Positions 1 through 10,991 are shown, numbered from the stretch's first letter. The stretch: DNA of 64,000 bases from Alviniconcha marisindica (GCA_018857735.1 JABMCL010000200.1:155001-219000); one strand, 5' to 3'. The notes: generated by a model not told the origin, from the letters alone. A program made the numbers and translations.

Positions 1-534
1 AATTAGGAGGCGACATTCTACTTTACTTCTAACGCCAGTGTGCGGTGCACACAGTGAGGTAACCTACAATTATTATTTTTTTAAATCAGCGGGGCATTGT
101 TGCCGGCAGAAGGATCAAAGCTGGTCAACATCAGGAGCGATAAGCAAAATAAACTCGACCACATGGCCCGAGAGCAGCTGGGAAAATAACAATAATTAAT
201 AATACCTTTATAATACAAGTAATAATATATTATATTTAATGCGTGTTTCTCCACAAATACTGCTCCATCTGCGTGGAAGACTGCATGCATTGTGCCTAAA
301 CCGAAACGACCTGTGACATCATCCACGAATGACCTTCGCCCTGTAGCGCTTACCTCTGCTGTGATCAGGGTATGTAAACGCGTGGTCCCCTGTAAACTGG
401 GAATTTAGTGAAAGATGACACTGACCCACTACAATTTACCCACAGGAGAAACAGGAGTACCGATGATGCTGTTGTATACGTTTAAAAAAATATATACTCA
501 CATTTAGAGTGAAAACAGGAAGTTCTGTAAGAAA
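1..534. other. AT-rich sequence without recognised gene
   Basis: No gene, convincing exon or named repeat was recognised. Short open frames here lack any family motif. The stretch precedes a degenerate LINE and may include its decayed 5' part. Confidence 0.3.
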
Positions 535-1351
535 AAACAATGTTCTTCGAATGTTCTAGTGCCTTCAATACAATACAACCACATTTACTCATTCAAAAAC
601 TTTTAAACATGAAATTACCATCATCCGCTTTCATGGATCTTTGATTACATTAAAAATAGACTTCAGTATGTACGGCTCAATGTAGGACTGTCATCTGCTA
701 TTCGTACAAACACTGGTGCACCTCAAGGTACAGTTTTAACACCTTTCTGTTCTCACTGTATACAGCTGACTGTAAAAGCACTGATGAGTCATGTCCTGTA
801 GCCAAATTTGCAGATGCTACAGAACTGGTTGGAAAAATTTGTAATGACGAGGATGCGCTATACTACAAACGGATTGAAAACTTTGTGAATTGATATGATC
901 AAAATTACTAGTATTTGAATGTTTCCAAAACGAAAGAGATGGGCATTGATTTTAGGGAGAATCAAAGACGCCCCAAACCAGTCTACATTAAAGGATAAGC
1001 AGTGGAGAGAGCAGAGATACATAAGTACTTAGGTGTGTGTTTTTTTTTTTTTTATAGTAAACTAAACTGGAAAGAAAACATCAACTCTGTGCTGAACAAA
1101 GTGAACTCGAGAATGTATTGCATGAGAAAGCTGAGATCATTTGGAGTCAATTCAGATATGCTAGTAACTTTTTATAATGCTGTAATATGTAGCCTTATTA
1201 TGTTTGGTTCTGTCTGTTGGGGTGGTAATATTTCAAAATTTGATAGAGGTTGGAAAAGATTGCACAAAACAAAAAACAAAAACACAAAAAGCAGGTCATG
1301 TTGTGGGAAAGCCACTGGACAGTTTTAAGACTCTAAATGGAAAGAGATTGT

Positions 1352-1411
<60 letters not shown>

Positions 1412-1412
1412 C
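1352..1412. repeat. (CA)n microsatellite
   Basis: Nearly pure CA dinucleotides with one CC interruption, located inside the LINE 3' region. Confidence 0.95.
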
Positions 1413-1798
1413 AAACGAATGCAAATATTAAATGATCCTACACATACAATGAAACACTATTTTGATAGCAGACGCAGCAACAGGCGTGGAAGATTTTTAC
1501 TCTGGATAACAAATATAAACCGTTATCCAGCCTCGTTTTACCCTCGGCTCTGTCAGTTTTTAATGAAAATTATAACAGTCATTAATCTGTGTACGCATGC
1601 GTCAGAACGTCTGCTGAGGATGATAAGTTTCCAAGGGAGGGTGGGAGGGAGGGGGGTGTACCTAATGATTTTATTTAATTTAAGAGTTTTTAGTTTTAGT
1701 TTGTCAGATATAACATTATTCGAGGTAATTTTGGGTTTGCTAGGTATTAGCGTTATATCAGTGCTTTAGAGCATGTAGACTGAGAGACAGAATGTGTA

Positions 1799-1822
1799 CG
1801 TGTGTGTGTGTGTGTGTGTGTG

Positions 1823-1860
<38 letters not shown>

Positions 1861-1872
1861 GTGTGCGTGCGC

Positions 1873-1903
<31 letters not shown>

Positions 1904-1920
1904 TGTGTGTGTGTGTGTGT
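1799..1920. repeat. (GT)n/(GTGC)n compound microsatellite
   Basis: GT dinucleotides pass into GTGC tetranucleotides and back to GT. The tract lies in the LINE 3' UTR. Confidence 0.95.
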
Positions 1921-2337
1921 TTCATGATTTTGAATTATTGAGATATGTGCAGTTCAATTCTTCGTTGTGCATTAATGTATAAGATCGAACGACAGCTTTA
2001 ATTTCCCGCTGGGATGAATAAAGTATATTGTTATTGTTGTTATTACCCAAACCCTTTTTGGGGCATAGTATACTATAAACTTCACTAGGCGGTGTACAAT
2101 GAAATATTCTAATTAAAAAATAAAATAAAAATCATCAGACCCACGCTTATCTTCAACCTCATCAAACCATGTGAATCATCAAACATGTCCACAGCACACA
2201 AAACGCGATCACTCAGTCTCTCTATAATAATCATATCTGACACAGCTCACAGAGCTACAAGCAGCAGTTGCCTTGCTGTCTACTCAAAGCAATACAGAAT
2301 TTCAGTTTAACATTGAATGACTCGGGGATAATAAAAC

Positions 2338-2368
2338 ACAACACGCACGCACGTGCGCACCCACATAA

Positions 2369-2428
<60 letters not shown>

Positions 2429-2598
2429 CACTACCCTAACCCTAACACACACACGCGCGCGCGCGCGCGCGCACTCACATACATACACGGAAACACACAT
2501 GCTCGCATGCACGCACGCACGCATTTACATACATACACAAAAACACACATGCACGCACGCAGACACACGCACGCACGCACAGACACGCCGCGCGCGCG

Positions 2599-2658
<60 letters not shown>
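2338..2658. repeat. Compound (CA)n/(CG)n/(CATA)n microsatellite
   Basis: Alternating pyrimidine-purine DNA: CA runs, a 14-bp CG/GC run near 2455-2472, ACGC tetranucleotides and ACATAC blocks. Two CCCTAA-like units near 2433-2445 are too few to be a telomere remnant. Open frames here are dinucleotide artefacts. Confidence 0.95.
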
Positions 2659-2659
<1 letters not shown>

Positions 2660-3235
2660 GTACCGGATGACAAAACGGCAGGCAGTGCATCAAATAAACT
2701 ATGACTTGGTGACAAAACATGCCGGGGTGACAAAACGTGCCGTGACATCAGCGTCTTGATACACGCAATGGTGAAAATCCCGAAAGTCCCACGTGAAAAC
2801 TCGTCAGACTGTTACCTCAGCAGTATATATGTATTATAGAGTGCAGCTGACGCTCCGAACTCGTGACTGTCTCGTGAGGGTTTTGGCATCACGAGTCATA
2901 TGATACAGTGATATAGTTCGCTTAGGCCAGAGCAGTACTTGCTGCGATAGAATCTGGGATTAGACTGACTAAATATGGACGAGGATCGACCCCGCCTCCC
3001 CCGATTCTTTTTCGTGCATGTGACTATACATATATCACGCATACGTTACGTTGTAATTGGCTGCAATACATTTGTCAGTGAAGTAAGCCTACACGCTGAG
3101 AAGTCTGATCACACACCAGGTACAAATGAAGACCCTGATTATTAATTGTGAAGAAGACCCTGGCCGGTATGCAAGGCTAGCTCCAAGTCGCAAAAAGCTA
3201 TAAAAGCTGACCTCAGCGCGCGTCCTCACTTAGAA
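2660..3235. other. Non-repetitive stretch without recognised gene
   Basis: I see no family motif, splice-bounded exon or named repeat here. Confidence 0.3.
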
Positions 3236-3660
3236 GAGTCCAGGTGAGATCAAGAGGAGGGAGGTGAGCTGTACTCTCACCAAGAGGTTAGACCTCCTTT
3301 TGCGGTTCCAGGTGAGATCAAGAGGAGGGAGCTGAGCTGTACTAAGGGTAGACCTCCTTTTGGGGTCTAGGTGAGATCAAGAGGAGGGAGGTGAGCTGTA
3401 CTCTCACCAAGAGGTAGTTTGCGGTTCCAGGTGAGATCAAGAGGAGGGAGGTAGCTGTACTCTCACCAAGAGGTTAGACCTCCTTTTGCGGGTCTAGGTG
3501 AGATCAAGAGGAGGGAGGTGAGCTGTACTCTCACCAAGAGGTTAGACCTCCTTTTGCGGGTCCAGGTGAGATCAAGAGGAGGGAGGTGAGCTGTACTCTC
3601 ACCAAGAAGTTAGACCTCCTTTTGCGGGTCCAGATGAGATCAAGAGGAGGGAGGTGGTGC
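3236..3660. repeat. Minisatellite, about 60-68 bp unit, 7 copies
   Basis: Each unit starts with AGGTGAGATCAAGAGGAGGG, then GAGCTGTACTCTCACCAAGAGG and GACCTCCTTTTGCGG. GTGAGATC recurs near 3244, 3312, 3371 and 3431, and onward. Units vary by small deletions. Each unit carries a donor-like AG|GTGAGA, but no flanking exon was recognised. Confidence 0.9.
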
Positions 3661-3964
3661 TGGGCTTAGAAGATGGACTTCTTTTGCATCAGTTGTTTTC
3701 CAACAGTAGAGCTACGGACATTGTCTTCGTGACTGTTCCGCAGTTGCGGCAGCAACTGAGTGGTACACTAGTTGCTGCGCAGTGGCGAAGCGGACACTGC
3801 CTTAACGTTTTGTTGTTCTGGCGGCGGTCCACGGCATCTTGGTCTTCCGGGTTGGAGCCTGCGATTGAGCCTTCACTCTTTCGTTCCCCTCCCTCCTTGT
3901 CCCCGTCCCTAATGAACAGTCTCGTTTCTGTGGACGTTAAGCACAATATTCCTGCGTCCAAACA

Positions 3965-4190
3965 GAGCTAAATGTGAAAGTGGAGGTGGCCGTCCAGGGC
4001 TCCCCGTCCATAACGGTCCTGATGGTTTCTGTGGACGTAAAGCAACACTGAACTTGAACAGTGTCTTCAAAGCTGGGGAGCTGTGTGAAAGTCGAGGTGG
4101 CCATCCAGGGCTGCCCGTCCCAAACGAGCCTCGTGGTGTCTGTGGACGTAAAGCAACACTGAACTCACACGTTCAAGTGCTCTCACCAGC
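3965..4190 (+). repeat. SINE-like dispersed repeat, two tandem copies
   Basis: Two copies of about 100 bp share a GTGAAAGT(G/C)GAGGTGGCC core and a TCTGTGGACGTAAAGCAACA end. The same family occurs inverted near 13690-13785 and 17200-17283, and more diverged near 4862-4900 and 52395-52500. Dispersion in both orientations suggests a SINE or short non-autonomous element. No A/B box promoter was established. Confidence 0.6.
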
Positions 4191-4393
4191 CGTTTCCGTG
4201 AACACTGTCTTAGCGATTGTGTTCCCTAAACGGTTCAGACATTAAGTTCCGAAGTGCACTAGTTACTTTGAACTTGTGGTTTCCCGCTAAACCGGACTGG
4301 TTGATTGGGCGTCAAACATCAAGTTACTTACTTACTTACTTACCAGCCACCTTAACGGCTATTGTTCTGGTGGTGGTCGATCTTTGTTTGTTT

Positions 4394-4402
4394 GGTTGTT
4401 GC

Positions 4403-4437
<35 letters not shown>
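4394..4437. repeat. (TTG)n trinucleotide repeat
   Basis: About 13 TTG units. The poly-Val, poly-Cys and poly-Gln frames across it are repeat translation artefacts. Confidence 0.95.
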
Positions 4438-4438
<1 letters not shown>

Positions 4439-4674
4439 GTGTGTGTGTTCTTGTTTGTTTTGTTTCTTCTTCTTTTTTCTTCTTCTTTTTTTCTCTCTTT
4501 TTTCAGTGTCGGAAGAACGTTTGGAGCGAACAAACTTAGAAGTAGGTGCTCCCCCCTCCCCACCCCCACCCCGCCCCCTTCCCCACTTCCTCGTCCCTAA
4601 TAAACCGTATGAAATTTCTGCGGACCATGAAATAAAGCGTAGAGCAGTGTATCGTAAAGGGAGACAACCATTCA

Positions 4675-4744
4675 CTGCTTCCGTTCAGAGCTCGGGGGCT
4701 TTGTTTAAAAGGGGAGATAGACCTGGACTCTCATTCCCTATCCA

Positions 4745-4779
<35 letters not shown>

Positions 4780-4780
4780 C
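4675..4780 (+). repeat. Short repeat ending in a poly(C) tract, copy 1
   Basis: Shares CTTCCGTTCAGAGCTCGGG and CTCTCATT(C/T)CCTATCCATG with 5272-5365, and both copies run into a long C homopolymer immediately after CCATG. Confidence 0.7.
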
Positions 4781-5060
4781 CCAGTGTTGGTTCATATGCA
4801 CATAGAGTCTGAGAAAGATAACCTGGTAGGGAGCCGTCGACTGAAAAAGCGGTAGACAAAAGCCTACGGTTTCTGTGGACGTAAAGCAACATTTCAACAT
4901 CAGCTGCCCCAGTGGGCCCGGAGGTGGAGCGAATCACGCGTGGCGGTGGTTGGTTGTGCTTCACTCGTGCGTGCAGTCCCCCGTCACAAATCGGTACGCC
5001 TCGATCCACAAACAAGCAAAAGAGATATTGTTTGAGGCAGGGGAAAGGGGTGGGGAGGCA

Positions 5061-5063
<3 letters not shown>

Positions 5064-5119
<56 letters not shown>

Positions 5120-5121
5120 GG

Positions 5122-5170
<49 letters not shown>
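5064..5170. repeat. Poly(G) tract of about 107 bp
   Basis: An almost uninterrupted G run broken by isolated A residues near 5119 and 5124. On the other strand it is poly(C). It would support stacked G-quadruplexes. The exact length in an assembly is uncertain because homopolymers are error-prone. Confidence 0.9.
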
Positions 5171-5271
5171 CGATGGGGAGACAAATGAATAACAGATAAT
5201 AGAGTTGAAAGTACTCGTTCAGCTGAACTCAGACAAACCCGCAGGAAATGCTCGAGTTAAAGAAATGCGTC

Positions 5272-5365
5272 TGCTTCCGTTCAGAGCTCGGGAGCTGTGT
5301 GAATAGGGGAGGTGGTCCTGTGACTCTCATTTCCTATCCATGCCCCCCCCCCCCCCCCCCCCCAC
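5272..5365 (+). repeat. Short repeat ending in a poly(C) tract, copy 2
   Basis: Second copy of the unit at 4675-4780, same orientation, again passing from CCATG into a C run (about 5342-5363). Confidence 0.7.
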
Positions 5366-5576
5366 ACCCTACCCCCGCCCAACCCAACCAACCAACCACT
5401 CTTTAACACCTTTCTGCGCAGGTCTAAATCAAAACTGTGTCATCAAAACTAAGTACGGCAGAAACTAGTCGGCGCTGCAAAGTGTTGGAACCCGCAGCCG
5501 CTTGAAAAACAGCCAGTGACCAAGGCCGCGAAGGCCTCGGGAGGTCACAAACTTCTCCGTTCACAACCAATTTGTA

Positions 5577-5794
5577 TTAACCCCTTCACTGCCATGATGT
5601 CGCTTGAAAAGGACCAGTAATAGTGCTAAATTTTTAACCCTTTAGCCTTTTTGTTTTCCTTATTGTATGGCATATCACGAAAACGCAAAGCATTGAAAGT
5701 AGAAGTTATTGGACCGGAAAACATACTGTTTGCAGGCGTGTCCGTGCATCTTTCAACCCGGAAATTTTACAGGCTGGGGCAGTGAAGGGGTTAA
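5577..5794 (-). mobile_element. piggyBac-type MITE with TTAA target site, copy 1
   Basis: A 210-bp element (5581-5790) is bounded by TTAA on both sides and by perfect 13-bp inverted termini, CCCCTTCACTGCC and GGCAGTGAAGGGG. It has no coding capacity. The right part, near 5740-5790, matches the reverse complement of the left part of the element at 9717-9941, so the two are one family in opposite orientation. TTAA duplication with CCC-starting termini is the hallmark of the piggyBac superfamily. Confidence 0.85.
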
Positions 5795-6000
5795 TCAACG
5801 CGCAAGGGAGTTGATTAGCACTCGAAAGACGTCCACACAAACACAACAAAGACCTGAGTCGCCTACGGTAACTCTCACCTGGCATACGTGTAAATACAAG
5901 GTACATGAACTCCACCAGAGGTAAACTTCTGTAAGTAGAGGCACCAGAAGTACCTTTTTGTTGTCGTTGTTGTTGTTGGCCAGGTGAGAGTTACCGTAGG

Positions 6001-6060
6001 CGATTCAGATTCAGATTCAGATTCTTTATTCACCAAGTTTTACAACAAGGAACGTGTCTC
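6001..6060 (-). mobile_element. Possible LINE/SINE 3' tail with GATTCA repeats
   Basis: Three to four GATTCA units precede TTCTTTATTCACC. Read on the minus strand this is a GGTGAATAAAGAATCTGAATC-type tail, common at the ends of RTE-like elements. No coding part was seen, so the assignment is tentative. Confidence 0.4.
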
Positions 6061-6179
6061 GAAAGCGGTAAGCATACAAACATAAGCAAACAACAACACT
6101 GAATATACATCAACGAGCATAATTAGAGCACCCTAAAAAAAAACACACCACCACACACACACACAACACACAACACACA

Positions 6180-6188
6180 CGTACACAC

Positions 6189-6238
<50 letters not shown>
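6180..6238. repeat. (CA)n microsatellite
   Basis: Pure CA run, preceded by imperfect CA-rich sequence from about 6140. Confidence 0.95.
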
Positions 6239-6240
<2 letters not shown>

Positions 6241-6479
6241 ATTTTTTGTTGTCTTTCGAGTGCTCATTAAGTCCCCTCTGTGCTGATTCTACACGAGTGC
6301 TCTTCCCCTCGTTCTTGTAACTTGTATTAATCTTATGACTACTGTTGCTACTACTGCTATTAGATAGAAAGGAACCGAACAGAAAGAAGCAAGCTGGTAC
6401 GAAAACCTAGACAAGGTGAAAACACTTTTTCAGCTAAACGCTTCATGTGGTTGTTCTACCACACTGCAGGGAAAAAAGA

Positions 6480-6495
6480 TCTCTCTCTCTCTCTC

Positions 6496-6532
<37 letters not shown>

Positions 6533-6540
6533 CACCAAGT

Positions 6541-6587
<47 letters not shown>

Positions 6588-6588
6588 T
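6480..6588. repeat. (CT)n microsatellite, two blocks
   Basis: CT runs separated by a short AAACACCAAGTTA spacer, directly upstream of a LINE 3'-end copy. Confidence 0.95.
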
Positions 6589-6597
6589 GCTTAATCG

Positions 6598-6725
6598 TGC
6601 TTATAATATTTGTATGTGGTATTGTCGTGTTTATTTGTGTTTGTAGTTTAGCATGGACTGGCTGTTAGATAGGTCCAAATGGACCTAACGCCGACTACCC
6701 TTGACAATTAAAGTTTTCTAGTTCT
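6598..6725 (+). mobile_element. 5'-truncated LINE copy (3' UTR only)
   Basis: About 125 bp closely match 15147-15262, the 3' UTR after the RT fragment at 14558-14960. Shared blocks are TATAATATTTGT, GGTATTGTCGTGTTT, GACTGGCTGTTAGATAGGTC and ATTAAAGTTTT. This is a severely 5'-truncated insertion of the same family, followed by TCTG microsatellite. Confidence 0.75.
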
Positions 6726-6728
6726 AGT

Positions 6729-6779
<51 letters not shown>

Positions 6780-6785
6780 GTTCTG

Positions 6786-6828
<43 letters not shown>

Positions 6829-6950
6829 CTCTCTCTTTCTCTCTCTCTCTCTCTTTCTCTCTCTGTATCTCTCTCTTTCTCTGTCTCTGTCTCTCAATCT
6901 CTGTCTCTGTCTGTCTCTGTCTCTCTGTCTCTCTCTCTCTCTCTCTGTTT
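6729..6950. repeat. (TCTG)n/(TC)n microsatellite
   Basis: About 11 TCTG units pass into TC-rich sequence. The minus strand is polypurine. It lies directly at the 3' tail of the truncated LINE. Confidence 0.95.
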
Positions 6951-7380
6951 GGAAACTGGGCTCGTCTCGGAGCAGTAATAGTGAGTTACTTTTATCCGAC
7001 GAAGAGCACAAACAGGCTGGCTCGTGGCGGATGTGATACTTTTCCTACGCATGCGCAGGTCTTGTTTATAAATGACATCACTGATACAGACGGATGAGCA
7101 CAAAATGGCAGCTGTTTTTGCGACTCAGTTTCAAACACCGTCGACTCTTAAACAAACGGGACGAGAACTAGAGCGGAAAAACTGCACTGCATCCTTTTTG
7201 TGTGTGTGTTGTAGATTTTTTACTGATTTTAAAAAAAAAAATCCATTCCCAATCGATAGGGTCTGTGGCGTGTTTTCGATTCGGTTCTCCCTCAATGCCA
7301 CGACCCCCCTCCCTCCCCCTCCCCCCTCACCATCTTTTACAGCGAGCATTGGGGTGATAAAAACATTCCAATATATAAAA
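6951..7380. other. Stretch without recognised gene
   Basis: Short open frames on both strands show no family motif. Poly(C) and poly(G) tracts follow at 7395-7540. Confidence 0.3.
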
Positions 7381-7733
7381 ATCTGACCGACTCCCCCCCC
7401 CCCCCCTCCCCCCGACACACACACCCTTCTCCACACTCTGGAGAACTTTCCTTGAATTGCCCCTCTCTTAGCGCGACCCCCCCCCCCCCCCCCCCATTAA
7501 ATTGCCCCTCTGCCAAAAAACCCCCCCCCCCCCCCCAGCCACCCAAGGCCAAGACGAGGCAATGGGACACGATCCACAATGTGAAACTGTGACAATAATT
7601 CACGCCGTGGTAAGTGCTGGTGACGGTGAAATTGCATTGCAGTCTCACATAAATAAATTATGGTGTCGCGGTAAAAAAGAAAAAGAAAAAAGAAAAGAAG
7701 AAGAAAAACAGCCGCCCTAGGACAACTATCCAT

Positions 7734-7734
<1 letters not shown>

Positions 7735-7821
<87 letters not shown>

Positions 7822-7928
7822 ACGAGCGTGCGTGCATACTTGTGAGTGTGTGTATATGCGTGCGTGAGTGTGTGTGAGTGCGTGGGGTTGTGTTGTGTGT
7901 TGTGGGGTGTGTGGTGTGTGTGTGTGTG

Positions 7929-7959
<31 letters not shown>

Positions 7960-7960
7960 G
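7735..7960. repeat. (GT)n microsatellite
   Basis: A pure GT run of more than 80 bp, then imperfect GTGC/GTGGG sequence to 7960. Confidence 0.95.
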
Positions 7961-8144
7961 TTGTGGGCGCGCCACATAACAACTGTCAACAACAACAAAC
8001 AAACAAAACAAAAAAAGCGAAAGAAAAACAACAACAAGGAATCCAACAGCAATTCGGGCAATAAAGTCTACCAAAAGTAGCGTGAATGACACGAAAAACA
8101 TTGCACGTCCAAAAACGAGGAAAAAGAGAAACCACGACCTGCAC

Positions 8145-8400
8145 GAAGAGAGAGAGAGAGGGGGGGGGTGGGGGGCAGAGAGAGACAAGAGCAGAGACAG
8201 GAGAGACGAGGAGAGAGAGAGAGAGGGGGAGGAGAGGGGGAGAGAGAGAGAGAGAGAAGACAGAAGACAGAGACAGACAGACAGACGACAGACAGGGCAG
8301 ACAGGACAGACAGACGGACAGAGACAGACAGACAGACAGACAGAAACAGACACACAGAGACAGACAGAGAGACAGAGACAGACACGGACAGCGACTGTTG
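8145..8400. repeat. Polypurine (GA)n/(GACA)n tract
   Basis: The + strand is almost only G, A and occasional C in GAGA and CAGA units. The several open frames here are artefacts of low complexity. Confidence 0.95.
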
Positions 8401-8514
8401 GAGACACAGAGACCACTTAAAACAAAACTTCACTTATGGGCTTTAACGTGAAAGAAAAAACAGACAACAAATCACGCAAGCAAATGAGGAAAAAATTAAA
8501 TCACGTTCTGCAAG

Positions 8515-9512
8515 AGAGACACAGAGACAGACAGAAACCGAGAGAGACAGAGACAGAGAGAGAGAGAGATACAGAAACAGATAAACAAAGACAGAGACAG
8601 ACAGAGACACAGAGAGAGACAGAGACAAGGAGACAGACACAGAAACAAAGACAGAGACAGAGAGACAGACACAGGAACAAAGACAGAGACACAGAGTCAG
8701 AGAGACAGACACAGAAACAGAGACAGAGACAGACACAGACACAAAGACAGAGACACAGAAACACAGAGACAAACAAAGAAACAGAGACAGACACAGAAAC
8801 AGACAGAGACACAAAGACAGACACACACAGAAACTGAGACAGGGAGACAGACACAGAAACAAAGACAGAGACAGGGAGACAGACACAGAAACAAAGACAG
8901 AGACAGCGAGACAGACACAGAAACAAAGACAGAGACAAAGAGACAGACACATAAACAAAGACACAGACACAGAGACAGACACAGAGACAGAGACAAAGAG
9001 ACAGACACATAAACAAAGACAGAGACACAGAGACAGACACAGACACAGAGAGACGGACACAGAAACAAAGACAGAGTCAGAGAGACAGACATAGAAACAG
9101 AGACAGAAAAACAGACACAGAAACAAAGACAGAGACAGAGAGACAGACACAGAAACAGAGACAGAGAGGCAAACACAGAAACAAAGACAGAGACATAGAG
9201 ACAAACACAGAAACAGAGACAGAGAGGCAAACACAGAAACAAAGACAGAGACACAGAGACAAACACAGAAACAGAGACAGACACTGAAACAAAGACAGAG
9301 ACAGAGAAACAGAGACACAGAAACAGAGACAGAGATACACAGACACAGAAACAAAAAAAGAGACAGACAGAGACAGAGAGACACATACAGAGACAGAAAA
9401 ACAGAGACAGACAGAGAGAGAGACAGAGACAGAAACAAAGACAGAGACACAGACACAGAAACAAAAACAGAGACACAGACACAGAGAGACGGACAGAGAA
9501 ACAGAGACAGAG
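8515..9512. repeat. 1-kb polypurine-like minisatellite, CAGA-based, about 32-bp higher-order unit
   Basis: Nearly T-free + strand built from AGACAG, ACACAG and AAACAAAG blocks. A higher-order unit of about 32 bp (GACAGACACAGAAACAAAG core) is visible near 8840-8940 and 9100-9260. Long Ser/Leu/Cys-rich minus frames are translation of this repeat, not a gene. Confidence 0.95.
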
Positions 9513-9639
9513 GAGCCAGTAAAAACAAAACTCACGCTAATGAGGAGTAACGTGGATGAAGACACGGTTCCGTGCGCCAAGACTGAAGTGTAACCCGAGC
9601 CCTGCTGGTGACAATTAACTGTCAGTATAATTATATACC

Positions 9640-10165
9640 GCCAGTGACCCTGTCGGCTCCGTTCTCATTGTCTCCCGTCCACTCTGTTCCAGCTGTGCAC
9701 ACAGACAGCTCTTTAACCCCTTCACTGCCCCAGCCTGTAAAATTTCCGGGCTGAAAGATGCACGCACGCGCATGCGAACAGTATAATTTCCGGTCCTGTA
9801 ACACATCGACTTTCACTGCTATTCGTTTTGATGGAGATCGTTTCACATGCCAGTGCGAAAAAGAAGACAAAGCGGCTTACGGGTTTGAAATTTCGCGCTT
9901 TTATTTATCGTTTTTCAAGTGGCATCATGGCAGTGAAGGGGTTAAAGGGATACGCGTTCGAAACTGTCGTGACCATAACAACACTACCCAAAGCCACGGA
10001 TTTGTGTCGTTGTTGTAGCTTTCCTCAACTGAACTCTCCCGTTCGTTCTGTTCCGCTTGTACACCCAGCCAGCTCTTTAAAGGGATGCGCGTTCGAAACT
10101 CGTAACTATAACAACACTTCCCAAAGCGACAGATGTTGTAGCGTTCTCCAGCTCAACACTCTATG
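9640..10165 (+). repeat. Tandem duplication of about 140 bp; one copy carries a MITE
   Basis: 9670-9716 plus 9942-10020 match 10040-10160 (shared CTGTTCC, AGCTCTTTAA, AAAGGGAT(A/G)CGCGTTCGAAACT and TAACAACACT blocks). In the first copy a 225-bp element interrupts the unit exactly at TTAA. The second copy keeps one uninterrupted TTAA. Confidence 0.8.
9713..9945 (+). mobile_element. piggyBac-type MITE with TTAA target site, copy 2
   Basis: A 225-bp non-coding element (9717-9941) with 13-bp inverted termini CCCCTTCACTGCC and GGCAGTGAAGGGG, flanked by TTAA on each side. It belongs to the family of 5581-5790 in opposite orientation. The tandem copy at 10062-10100 shows the site with a single TTAA, direct evidence of target duplication on insertion. 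Confidence 0.9.
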
Positions 10166-10171
10166 GGCACT

Positions 10172-10172
<1 letters not shown>

Positions 10173-10226
<54 letters not shown>
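10173..10226. repeat. (AT)n microsatellite
   Basis: Pure AT run passing directly into (GT)n. Confidence 0.97.
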
Positions 10227-10258
<32 letters not shown>

Positions 10259-10274
10259 GTGTGTGTGTGTGTGT

Positions 10275-10342
<68 letters not shown>

Positions 10343-10351
10343 GTGTGTCGG

Positions 10352-10424
<73 letters not shown>

Positions 10425-10445
10425 GTGTACGTATCTGTGTACGCG

Positions 10446-10503
<58 letters not shown>

Positions 10504-10517
10504 TATCTGTGTACGCG

Positions 10518-10569
<52 letters not shown>

Positions 10570-10570
10570 G
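10227..10570. repeat. (GT)n compound microsatellite
   Basis: About 340 bp of GT dinucleotides with duplicated ACGTATCTGTGTACGCGCAT interruptions near 10430 and 10500. Hundreds of residues of Cys-Val or His-Thr open frame here are artefacts. Confidence 0.97.
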
Positions 10571-10574
10571 GCCG

Positions 10575-10980
10575 CGCGCGCGTACGCGTGCGTACGTGCG
10601 TGTGCACTGTAAACAATTCAAGCCGACCCTGCACCCTTCCCCCCAAACCACCAATGACCAATACTGGGACACGACAGAATCCAGTGGAACGAGCCTTTGC
10701 GCATGGCGTCAGACTGCTGACACTTCAGTCCTGTGCCCGCAGAGCCCGCCAAGAGACAGTCAGTCGGCTGCCAGTTGGTTCCGTCTTGACCAAGCTACGC
10801 AAGATAAGTTCACTGTGGTCAAGTTGCCGTGAACGTTACCACCACTAGAAATTGAGCTGGAGGACCCTTGACGATCAGCGGTCAGGCGGCATGTGATATG
10901 CGTTCATTTACGAGTGTACTCGGCATGTAGGCCTAAATAGGTATAGTGTACTCTGCACGCAAACAGGTATGAGTGTATTC
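10575..10980. other. Stretch without recognised gene
   Basis: Unique-looking sequence between two microsatellites. No motif or credible exon was recognised. Confidence 0.3.
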
Positions 10981-10991
10981 AGCATGCGGAC

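Larger units (their letters stand above)
535..2040 (+). mobile_element. Degenerate non-LTR retrotransposon (LINE), RT 3' half and 3' UTR
   Basis: Translated in shifting frames, 535-1340 shows reverse transcriptase landmarks: an SSAFNTIQPHLL block near 555-600, a GAPQGT-like block near 715-735, and a decayed FADDT catalytic box (reads FADAT) near 808-822. After it come the YLGV and KLNWKENI segments and the MFGSVCWGG region at 1200-1235. Stops and frameshifts interrupt every domain, so it is a dead copy. The 3' end near 1995-2035 has a CCCGCTGGGATGAATAAAGT-like tail followed by TTG repeats, typical of CR1/Rex-type LINE ends. The family assignment is by motif memory only. Microsatellites at 1352-1412 and 1800-1920 lie inside the element. 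Confidence 0.75.

Noticed and set aside
2431..2447. Telomere-like CCCTAA repeats
   Set aside because: Only about two units inside a CA microsatellite, too short for an interstitial telomere claim.
3654..3971. Overlapping + (105 aa) and - (90 aa) frames
   Set aside because: No recognisable family, no splice context, and they begin inside a minisatellite and end at a dispersed repeat.
4336..4569. Poly-Gln or poly-Val protein frames
   Set aside because: Translation of the (TTG)n tract next to C/T-rich sequence. No domain on either side.
8443..9528. Minus frames of up to 361 residues rich in Ser, Leu, Cys and Val
   Set aside because: Pure translation of the CAGA-based low-complexity tract, with several overlapping frames equally open.
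9828..10848. Long Cys-Val (+) and His-Thr (-) frames
   Set aside because: Dinucleotide (GT)n/(CA)n translation with an Ile-Tyr start from (AT)n. No protein-like composition.
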